From NCBI GenBank assembly GCA_022828145.1, contig JAJEJA010000096.1:1-64000 (forward strand): a DNA stretch of 64,000 nucleotides. The letters run 5' to 3'. Source of the stretch: Candidatus Poribacteria bacterium. GTDB lineage: Bacteria > Poribacteria > WGA-4E > WGA-3G. Position 1 is the stretch's first letter. Every line of letters starts with the position of its first letter. Below the pieces are notes generated by a model. That model saw only the letters and a program-made list of their open reading frames with translations. It had not been told where the DNA came from and did not search any database. A program made the position numbers and the translations under genes. This document shows positions 27,241 through 34,394 of the stretch, in pieces.

Positions 27241-27843
27241 ATGGAAGTTGCCGCGGAAAAACAGAATGTATTAATCGTTGATAGCGATCTGGAACGGATA
27301 TGTCTGTTGAACCAGGTATTTAAGACAAGTAAATATAACATCATTGCACATGTGGAACTTGATTGCCGTTTTCTGGATCAAGTCAAGCAAACAAATCCCG
27401 ACATAATTCTAATCGGTGTTGCTTCACCTTCTGATGAGACCTTAATCGCCATTGGATCTATAAATCAGAATCATCCTTGTCCAATTGTTATGTTTGCAGA
27501 AGATAATCGATCTGAGACGATTCAAAATGCTACGTTGGCAGGCGTTTCCGCTTATGTAGTTGGTAGTCTGTCAAAGGAACGTATCAGGACAATTATTGAG
27601 GCAGCAATTGCACGATTTGCTAAGTTTCGGACGTTACAAAAAGAACTTGAAAAGACGAAAACGAGTCTTGCAGAACGCAAGATCATAGAACGGGCAAAGG
27701 AAATAGTGGCGCAACAGCGCGGCACAACCGAGGCAGAAGCATATCAAACCTTAAGAAAGATGGCAATGAATCGTAGAAAACGTCTTGCAGAAATCGCACA
27801 AGATGTACTATCTATAGCAGAAATATTGACGAACAAGATCTAA
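27241..27843 (+). CDS. ANTAR-domain response regulator (NasR/NasT-like antiterminator)
   Basis: The 200-residue protein starts with a receiver-like domain (VLIVDSDLERICLLNQVF, with a DSD acidic pocket) and ends with an ANTAR domain at about 135-195 (IIERAKEIVAQQRGTTEAEAY...LRKMAMNRRKRLAEIAQDVL). ANTAR domains bind paired RNA hairpins and prevent termination. The conserved phosphorylation Asp is not obvious where I expect it (PDIILIGV). GGAGGG lies 13 bases before the ATG. It is the first gene of the nitrate operon and likely regulates the leader just downstream. Confidence 0.88.
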   Translation: MEVAAEKQNVLIVDSDLERICLLNQVFKTSKYNIIAHVELDCRFLDQVKQTNPDIILIGVASPSDETLIAIGSINQNHPCPIVMFAEDNRSETIQNATLAGVSAYVVGSLSKERIRTIIEAAIARFAKFRTLQKELEKTKTSLAERKIIERAKEIVAQQRGTTEAEAYQTLRKMAMNRRKRLAEIAQDVLSIAEILTNKI

Positions 27844-27883
27844 TAAAAACTGATCACTACATTTAAAATTAAGTCATAGGTTT

Positions 27884-27899
27884 CATTCAACGTTGAATG
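27884..27899. repeat. Perfect 16-bp palindrome after the ANTAR gene
   Basis: CATTCAACGTTGAATG is self-complementary and sits 40 bases after the regulator stop and 25 before the antiterminator hairpins. With flanking T/A pairing the stem extends in RNA. It could be a processing hairpin, terminator-like stem or a protein site. Confidence 0.4.
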
Positions 27900-27924
27900 G
27901 AACTACTCAGAAAATTAATATATT

Positions 27925-28004
27925 CCCAACCAGTGTAGGTTTGGGATTGGACATAGGTGTCCATCTGGCAAAGCATATCTTTGTCGATGGACACTTTTTG
28001 TTTT
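27925..28004 (+). promoter_or_regulatory. ANTAR-type two-hairpin antiterminator leader with overlapping terminator
   Basis: Hairpin P1 (27925-27945) has stem CCCAACC / GGTTTGGG with a one-base bulge and hexaloop AGTGTA. P2 (27948-27963) has stem TGGAC / GTCCA and hexaloop ATAGGT. Both loops have A at position 1 and G at position 4, the ANTAR signature. The 3' arm of P2 also opens the terminator stem GTCCATC (27959) / GATGGAC (27992), with inner CAAAG / CTTTG, followed by ACTTTTTGTTTT. P2 and the terminator exclude each other, as in nasR-controlled nas leaders. Confidence 0.85.
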
Positions 28005-28027
28005 AATTCTTCATTGGAGAAACAAGA

Positions 28028-29578
28028 ATGAACAAAATTAAGAATAAGAATGCGTTGAAACGGAAAACCATGCATAAGAAACGAAAATCCAAACTTCATC
28101 CTGCTGAAGCTCTTAAACGTGAAAAAAACGGACTTGAAGTTATGGACGACATTCCATACTACGTACGAAATGGGTGGGAGGCAATTCCACCAGAAAAACG
28201 CGACAGACTCAAGTGGGTTGGCGTGTTCTACCGTCGACAGACACCCGGGTCTTTTATGATGCGTCTAAGGATGACAAGTGGTTTTTCAAATTCAGAACAA
28301 TTTCGCACAATCGCCTTAATCAGTGAAACACACGGTCCAGGTTTTGTTGACCTAACAACACGCCAACAGATTCAATTGCGTGGATTTACAATTGAAAACG
28401 TGCAAAACATCTGGAATCAGCTTGAAGAGGTAGGTCTAAATTCCCTACAGACAGGATTTGACAATATAAGAGGAGTTACAGGTTGTCCTGTGGCAGGTTT
28501 AACCCCGAATGAGTTGTTTGATGCGTCGCCTATAGCAAAGAAGTATACCGATATTATAACGGGTAACAAGGCTTTCACCGATATTCCGCGTAAGTTTAAT
28601 GTTGGCATTACGGGATGCTTAGACAACTGCACACATACTGCTTCGCAAGATATTGCATTGATACCAGCAGTCAAGGAAGTAGATAATCAGGAATTGAAGG
28701 GCTTTAATGTCTTGGTCGGAGGTAAGATGGGTTCGGGAGGATTCACGCTTGCCAAGGAGCTTGATGTATTTGTGTTACCTGAACTTGCAGCAGAATTATG
28801 TGCAGAAATAACATTGATTTTTAGAGACCACGGTGCACGGAAGATTCGAAATAAATCAAGAATGGCATTTCTCATTGCTGACTGGGGAGTCGAAAAGTTC
28901 AGGAAAGAATTAGAGGCACGACATGCCAAACACCTGCTATCAGCAGGTAAAGATATACGTGGTAAGAAAAAAACAGATCACACCGGTATTTTCTCACAGA
29001 AACAGAAAAGCCTAAACTATGTAGGACTTGTTGTACCAGTAGGACGTATAACAACGCCACAACTCTACGAAGTTGCACGACTTGCTGATAAATATGGTTC
29101 TGGACAAATACGGTTAACGCAAGAACAAAATTTGATAATCACTGATGTGCATGATTCCAGAGTTGGGGCGTTAACCGCCGAACCACTTCTCCAAGAACTC
29201 CGCTATGATCCATCAGAAGTCATGCGGGGTATGGTCAGCTGCACAGGTATTGACTATTGTCACTTCTCCCTAATTGAGACAAAAGAACGTGCAATGGAGG
29301 CGATCAAACATTTAGAAGAAAAACTTGGCAATACCGAACCTTTAACTATACATTGGTCAGGATGTCCAAATGGCTGTGGAAACCATGCAGCAGCAGATAT
29401 TGGACTTCTCGGTAAGAAAACGAAAATAGATGGTGTGATAACAGATGCTGTGGATGTTTTCGTCAAAGGCAATTCAGGTCCTAATCCCAAAGTTGCACCG
29501 AAATTACTTGAGAATGTTCCATGTGATGATTTACCAGAAGTCCTTGAAGGTCTCGTACCTTACCTATCAAGAAAATGA
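28028..29578 (+). CDS. nirA: Ferredoxin-type assimilatory nitrite reductase
   Basis: This 516-residue enzyme reduces nitrite to ammonium using siroheme and a 4Fe-4S cluster. The cluster motifs are SCTGIDYCHF (CX5C) and SGCPNGCGNH (CX3C). Ferredoxin-nitrite/sulfite reductase repeats are visible twice (RLTQEQNLIITDV; DLTTRQQIQLRGF). A sulfite reductase is a possible alternative, but the operon with narK and a nitrate reductase supports nitrite. GGAG precedes the start. Expression should depend on the ANTAR leader 24 bases upstream. Confidence 0.88.
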   Translation: MNKIKNKNALKRKTMHKKRKSKLHPAEALKREKNGLEVMDDIPYYVRNGWEAIPPEKRDRLKWVGVFYRRQTPGSFMMRLRMTSGFSNSEQFRTIALISETHGPGFVDLTTRQQIQLRGFTIENVQNIWNQLEEVGLNSLQTGFDNIRGVTGCPVAGLTPNELFDASPIAKKYTDIITGNKAFTDIPRKFNVGITGCLDNCTHTASQDIALIPAVKEVDNQELKGFNVLVGGKMGSGGFTLAKELDVFVLPELAAELCAEITLIFRDHGARKIRNKSRMAFLIADWGVEKFRKELEARHAKHLLSAGKDIRGKKKTDHTGIFSQKQKSLNYVGLVVPVGRITTPQLYEVARLADKYGSGQIRLTQEQNLIITDVHDSRVGALTAEPLLQELRYDPSEVMRGMVSCTGIDYCHFSLIETKERAMEAIKHLEEKLGNTEPLTIHWSGCPNGCGNHAAADIGLLGKKTKIDGVITDAVDVFVKGNSGPNPKVAPKLLENVPCDDLPEVLEGLVPYLSRK

Positions 29579-29587
29579 AGGAGAAAA

Positions 29588-30922
29588 ATGGAAATAAAAA
29601 ACAGAGCAACACAGATAAACTTACTTAGTTTAAAGACGGTTCAAATGCGTACCTTTCATACGACCTGGTTCGCGTTTTTCTTAGCATTTTTTGGATGGTT
29701 CGGGATTGCGCCACTTATGGCAGTAGTCCGGGAAGACCTAATGCTAACAAAAACAGAAGTTGGAAATACTATAATTGCCTCTGTAGCAATAACAGTATTA
29801 GTTAGAGTACTGATTGGTCCCCTTTGCGATCGTATCGGATCAAGAAAAGCTTATACGTGGTTACTGATACTCGGATCAATTCCTGTCATGGGCATTGGAC
29901 TTGTCCAGGATTATACAAGTTTTCTCCTTTTTCGTTTAGCAATCGGGGCAATCGGTGCAGCTTTTGTAATAACCCAATATCATACCTCAGTGATGTTCGC
30001 ACCGAACTGCGTTGGGACTGCAAACGCTACGACCGCAGGTTGGGGTAATTTAGGGGGTGGCGTAACCCAGATAGTGATGCCGCTCATCTTAACTGCAGTC
30101 CTGAGTTTTGGTGTAGATAAGTTCCTTGGATGGCGTCTGGCAATGATCATTCCAGGAATAGCACTGTTCATAATGGGTTTCGTTTACTGTTTCCTTACGC
30201 AAGATGCTCCTGATGGAAACTATAAGGAACTAAGAGAACGAGGGGAATTAGAACCTGCTAAAGGTAAAGGGTTGGAATCCTTCGAACATGTGATTAAAGA
30301 CTATCGCGTATGGGCACTCTTTGTGATTTACGCTGCATGCTTCGGTGTTGAACTTACCATTAATAATATCGCTGCGTTATACTATCATGATCAGTTTCAA
30401 TTAGATGTCAAAACAGCAGGATTAATCGCAGGACTGTTTGGATTAATGAACATATTTGCACGTACTACCGGTGGATATTTGTCAGATTATTTTGCAAAGA
30501 ATATGGGGCTCCGTGGACGTGTTCTATTTTTATTCGTCGTTTTGTTAGGTGAAGGCATTATGCTCGTAATCTTTTCACAGATGACTGTTCTGATACTTGC
30601 AGTAGGCACAATGATTATATTCAGTCTTTTTGTTCAGATGTCTGAAGGCGCAACGTTTGGGATTGTACCTTTTATAAATAAAAAAGCATTAGGTGCGGTC
30701 GCTGGTATCGTTGGGGCGGGAGGAAACGCAGGTGCAGTTGCAGCTGGTTTCTTATTTCGTGCTGAAAATTTCACGATGCAACAAGGTTTACTCTTTCTTG
30801 GTACAATAGTTGTTGTTGCAGCATTTGCTACAGTCTTAGTACGATTCTCCCCTGAGGTACAAGCAGCAGAGAAAAAAGCTTATGAAGATGCTTTGTCGGA
30901 AAAATACGCATTCAAAAACTGA
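29588..30922 (+). CDS. narK: Nitrate/nitrite transporter, NarK family (MFS)
   Basis: The 444-residue transporter has about 12 hydrophobic segments. NarK/NasA family signatures are FHTTWFAFFLAFFGWFGIAP at the N-terminus, IGPLCDRIGSRKAYTWLL, and the nitrate-signature-like GWGNLGGGVTQ and GAGGNAGAVAAG glycine motifs. It starts 9 bases after nirA with AAGGAG. It should import nitrate for NasA or export nitrite. Confidence 0.9.
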   Translation: MEIKNRATQINLLSLKTVQMRTFHTTWFAFFLAFFGWFGIAPLMAVVREDLMLTKTEVGNTIIASVAITVLVRVLIGPLCDRIGSRKAYTWLLILGSIPVMGIGLVQDYTSFLLFRLAIGAIGAAFVITQYHTSVMFAPNCVGTANATTAGWGNLGGGVTQIVMPLILTAVLSFGVDKFLGWRLAMIIPGIALFIMGFVYCFLTQDAPDGNYKELRERGELEPAKGKGLESFEHVIKDYRVWALFVIYAACFGVELTINNIAALYYHDQFQLDVKTAGLIAGLFGLMNIFARTTGGYLSDYFAKNMGLRGRVLFLFVVLLGEGIMLVIFSQMTVLILAVGTMIIFSLFVQMSEGATFGIVPFINKKALGAVAGIVGAGGNAGAVAAGFLFRAENFTMQQGLLFLGTIVVVAAFATVLVRFSPEVQAAEKKAYEDALSEKYAFKN

Positions 30923-30959
30923 AATAGAATGTTTAACCACGATTATGTCAATTGACCCT

Positions 30960-31140
30960 TATAGTGGATAGTCCAGACTAAAAATGTAGGTCGGGTAGAG
31001 GAACGAAACCCGACAAATACCAAAAGCGTATTTGGCGTTGATTTGGACACGTAAGGATTGTGTCTATCATGTCGCCAGTTAATATTTATTGGCGCTTCGC
31101 TCTACCCGACCTACAAGTTTAACTTAGGCTGTCCAATAGA
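30960..31140. mobile_element. MITE-like inverted-repeat element between narK and nasA
   Basis: The left end TATAGTGGATAGTCC... and the right end (reverse) TCTATTGGACAGCC... match at about 30 of 41 positions. Inside is GTAGGTCGGGTAGAGGAACG at 30987 and, on the other strand, CTACCCGACCTAC near 31102. No coding capacity. The right end is 12 bases before the nasA GTG start and directly abuts its ribosome-binding sequence, so it may affect nasA expression. Confidence 0.65.
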
Positions 31141-31152
31141 TTGGAGAAATCA

Positions 31153-33267
31153 GTGAGTAATGCAACAGGTAAAGCCGTTTGCCCCTATTGTGGTGTCGGT
31201 TGTGTTATCCGGGCAGCGGTTCAGGATAATAAAATTACAAAAATTTCAGCCGATGATGATACGGCACCCAATTTCGGGATGCTTTGTCCAAAAGGCGCAC
31301 ATCTCAAACAAGTATTTCAGAATCATGATGGAAGATTAGCATACCCAATGATTCGTGAAGGTAAGCGCGAGCCGCTACGTCAAGTTTCTTGGGAAAAAGC
31401 CATTGCATTTACAGCAAGTCGTCTACAAGATATTCGATTAGAACACGGTAAGGATGCGATTGCACTCTACGGTTCTGGTCAATTAGACACCGAAACATCT
31501 TATGTATTCAACAAGCTCTTTAAAGGGTTTTTGCAGACGAATAATATTGACACTAATAGCAGACTCTGTATGTCATCCGCAGTAGTGGGATATATCAAAG
31601 CGTTCGGTTCAGATGGTCCTCCGACCTGCTATGATGACATCCAACATGCAGATATGTTTCTTATTATTGGTGCAAACATGGCAGCAAATCACCCTGTCCT
31701 TTTTCAAATGATTCGAAAACGACGGGCGTCAGAACCCAATACGCGGGTTATTGCAGTAGACCCCCGCCGAACACAGACAGCAGAATTCTCTGATGTACAT
31801 ATCCCTCTTGCACCTGGAAGTGATGTCGCTTTCCTTCAACTAATTGCAAAACGTCTGCTTGCAATAGAGCGCGTTGATAAAAGGTTTGTCCAAAGAAACA
31901 CGGAAAACTATAGCGCATATAAAAATCATCTCGAAAGTCTTGATGAGGACACACTTCTTTCTATCTGTGACATACACCCAGGTCGTATTGAAGAAATCGT
32001 AGAGTTTCTATCTAAACCGAGTCGTCTGTTAAGTTTCTACTGTCAAGGAACAAACCAGAGCACGAATGGTGTAGACAAGAATGTTGCCTTAATCAATCTC
32101 CATCTTCAATTAGGTGAGGTTGGCAAAAGAGGTGCGGGACCCTTTTCATTGACAGGACAACCGAATGCAATGGGAGGGAGAGAGGTCGGTTATCTTTCTC
32201 ACCAGCTACCCGGATATCGTGTGGTGACAAATGATATGCACCGCGCCTATCTTGAAGGCGCATGGAGGATTCCACCAGGGAGTATTGATCCAATCCCCGG
32301 TTTAACAGCAGTGTCAATGTTTGAGGCTGCAGCTGCTGGGGATGTGCGTGCACTCTGGATTGTCTGCACTAATCCCGCAGTGAGTATGCCCGATACAAAA
32401 GTTTCTCAAGCAGGACTCAAACGCGCGGACTTGGTGATAGTACAGGATTGTTATTATCCAACTGAAACAACGGAATACGCAGATGTACTGCTGCCTGCTG
32501 CACAGTGGGGTGAAAAACGGGGCACAATGACAAATAGCGAACGTCTCGTTGTCCGAAGCGATAAATTCCTTACACCCCCTGGAGAAGCAAAACCGGATTG
32601 GTGGATATTCTCACAAATAGCGAAGGTGATGGGTTTCAAACGTGATTTTGATTTTCATACCCATGAGGAGATTTGGGACGAATTCCGACTGTTGACCGCA
32701 GGAACACCGTGTGACCAGATGGGAATGACGAATGAACGTCTTGAAAAAGAGTCACTCCGTTGGCCCTGTCCTAATCCGAAACATCCTGGAACGCTCCGCC
32801 GTTATACACGCAGGAAGTTTTTCACACCTTCAGGTAAAGCACAATTTCACACACCAACCTATCGTCCACCAGAAGAAGAGACAGATGCGGAATTTCCGCT
32901 CGGTTTGACGACAGGACGAGTTGCGAGTCAATGGCACACCCGTACCCGTACCGGGAAAGTCCAGCAACTCAATAAAAAAGACCCTGAGCCTTTCGTTGAA
33001 ATTCATCCTGACGATGCTGAAGAGAACGGGGTAGAGGATGGTAATTGGATATTTCTAATTGGACGACGTGGAAGGTGTTATGCACGCGCGCGTGTTACGG
33101 AGTCTATACGGCGTGGATTACTGTTTACGCCGTTCCATTGGGGTGATCTCTTTCATTCAGAGACGAATGTCAATTATGTAACAAATTCAGCGTTTGATCC
33201 GGTATCTAAACAACCGGAGATGAAATTCTGTGCTGTGCGGATTGAGGTTGGTAGTGTGAAAAGTTAA
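31153..33267 (+). CDS. nasA: Assimilatory nitrate reductase catalytic subunit
   Basis: The 704-residue molybdopterin enzyme reduces nitrate to nitrite in the cytoplasm. At the N-terminus CPYCGVGC and LCPKG supply the four cysteines of a 4Fe-4S cluster. GSGQLDTETSYVFNKL, SRLCMSSAV, MFLIIGANMAANHP and GPFSLTGQPNAMGGREVG are bis-MGD oxidoreductase motifs. The C-terminal domain begins TGRVASQWHTRTRTGK. The start is GTG 31153, which GGAGA precedes; a TTG at 31141 overlaps the ribosome site. A formate dehydrogenase is unlikely given NirA and NarK. Confidence 0.88.
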   Translation: MSNATGKAVCPYCGVGCVIRAAVQDNKITKISADDDTAPNFGMLCPKGAHLKQVFQNHDGRLAYPMIREGKREPLRQVSWEKAIAFTASRLQDIRLEHGKDAIALYGSGQLDTETSYVFNKLFKGFLQTNNIDTNSRLCMSSAVVGYIKAFGSDGPPTCYDDIQHADMFLIIGANMAANHPVLFQMIRKRRASEPNTRVIAVDPRRTQTAEFSDVHIPLAPGSDVAFLQLIAKRLLAIERVDKRFVQRNTENYSAYKNHLESLDEDTLLSICDIHPGRIEEIVEFLSKPSRLLSFYCQGTNQSTNGVDKNVALINLHLQLGEVGKRGAGPFSLTGQPNAMGGREVGYLSHQLPGYRVVTNDMHRAYLEGAWRIPPGSIDPIPGLTAVSMFEAAAAGDVRALWIVCTNPAVSMPDTKVSQAGLKRADLVIVQDCYYPTETTEYADVLLPAAQWGEKRGTMTNSERLVVRSDKFLTPPGEAKPDWWIFSQIAKVMGFKRDFDFHTHEEIWDEFRLLTAGTPCDQMGMTNERLEKESLRWPCPNPKHPGTLRRYTRRKFFTPSGKAQFHTPTYRPPEEETDAEFPLGLTTGRVASQWHTRTRTGKVQQLNKKDPEPFVEIHPDDAEENGVEDGNWIFLIGRRGRCYARARVTESIRRGLLFTPFHWGDLFHSETNVNYVTNSAFDPVSKQPEMKFCAVRIEVGSVKS

Positions 33268-33377
33268 ACGACTGTACTGTGTAGGAAGTTAGTGCGCGTG
33301 GTATTAACAAGGGCACTTCATACCTTCCCATTTGGTCCGATCCGAGTGAACATTTAATCATCTTTGGTCAACTCAAC

Positions 33378-33695
33378 TTACAAATCTAAAACAAATGTGA
33401 TAGTGTTCTTAATCTCTGTCATCACATTCTCTGGAAATTTACTAAGTTTTCGTATAAGCCGAATCTTCTCTATGGAACCTATCCCTTGTACATTGACGTA
33501 AGAGTCTTGATTAAGAAAGTTCAACTTTGGAAGTGTTACCTCATAGAAACTTTCTTTATATTTAGTTGTTAAAGGGATATAAATTATTAGAGATAGTGGC
33601 GGATCTGGATCGTAACGAGATATAACAAGCACCGGTCGGGTCTTTGCCACCAAACCCAGATCCGCAAGCCAAATTTCACCGGGATACGGGTTCAT
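33378..33695 (-). CDS. MazF/PemK-type toxin endoribonuclease
   Basis: The 105-residue protein begins MNPYPGEIWLADLG, then KTRPVLVIS, and has SLIIYIPLTTK, NQDSYVNVQGIGSIEKIRL. This is the PemK/MazF fold of sequence-specific mRNA interferases. The start codon lies inside the end of the antitoxin gene (20-base overlap). The pair follows nasA on the opposite strand, at the border of the accessory stretch. Confidence 0.82.
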   Translation of the reverse strand: MNPYPGEIWLADLGLVAKTRPVLVISRYDPDPPLSLIIYIPLTTKYKESFYEVTLPKLNFLNQDSYVNVQGIGSIEKIRLIRKLSKFPENVMTEIKNTITFVLDL

Positions 33696-33861
33696 CAAGT
33701 ATATCCAACACTTCTTGTTCCACTGCACGCGATCGCATTATTTCTAACAAACCTTCGTCTGCAAGGTCAATAAGTTCCGAGACACGTTGTCTAACCTCCG
33801 CTGCAGTACTTGGTTCCCATTCCTGCAATTTCTCATCTAACCTTTCAACTAACATATCCAT
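33676..33861 (-). CDS. Antitoxin of the MazF-like toxin
   Basis: The 61-residue protein is strongly helical and acidic (ERLDEKLQEWEPSTAAEV, SELIDLADEGLLEIMRS). It overlaps the toxin start by 20 bases, the usual order of antitoxin then toxin. It does not look like a MazE AbrB-fold protein. No DNA-binding motif is visible, so autoregulation by another domain is unknown. Confidence 0.65.
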   Translation of the reverse strand: MDMLVERLDEKLQEWEPSTAAEVRQRVSELIDLADEGLLEIMRSRAVEQEVLDILDEPVSR

Positions 33862-33978
33862 TGATTTTCTCCACTAATTTTTTATTGGAAAGCAGATAAA
33901 CGTCTCTACAACCTTTCCTTAAAAGGATATGACATTTTGAAAGAAAAGTCAAGGATAAATGTGCTTGAGTAAGGTTTA

Positions 33979-34136
33979 TACGGATTTGCTCTGCGGTGTT
34001 CCCTGACACCGTTCCACTGGGGCGATCTTTTTCACGCGGAGAAGAATGCAAACTATGTAACGAATTCAGCGTTTGAACCAGAGTCTAAGTAAACTCAGTT
34101 GGAACTCTGTGATGCGCGGATTGATGCTGAAAGGTG
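33979..34136 (+). pseudogene. Decayed 3' end of a nasA-like gene
   Basis: The segment translates as TPFHWGDLFHAEKNANYV and continues TNSAFEPESK, then stop. This matches the NasA C-terminus (TPFHWGDLFHSETN, TNSAFDPVSKQPE). The frame continues through the stop with recognisable but drifted sequence. It is not an exact copy, so it probably derives from an older paralogue. Between 33862 and 34211 nothing else is supported. Confidence 0.75.
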
Positions 34137-34211
34137 AGCAACTAATTTACTAAGACTTTGACAAAACTCTTAGTTACCCTATCAATGGTATCTTTCACAT
34201 CGAATAGGGCG

Positions 34212-34394
34212 TCAGCTCAGTCGGCCCAGAATTTGGGATATTTCCTGGTATGGTGTGCTCATCATGGTTATTGTTTTATGCCTCGTCACTGAGTCGTCTC
34301 CTGGAGTCTGCTTACCATCTTTATCTGATTCGAATTCCCCTGCGCTATCAAGAATTTCTTTCACACTTCTATCTCTGGATTCAAAAATTATCAA
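34212..34394 (-). CDS. Possible 60-residue protein coupled to the alpha-CTD gene
   Basis: A TTG-started frame overlaps the stop of the upstream gene (TTGA, four bases), a pattern typical of translational coupling. The product (FESRDRSVKEILDSAGEFES at the start; ISQILGRLS at the end) is hydrophilic with no known domain. It may be a small partner or chance. Confidence 0.3.
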   Translation of the reverse strand: MIIFESRDRSVKEILDSAGEFESDKDGKQTPGDDSVTRHKTITMMSTPYQEISQILGRLS

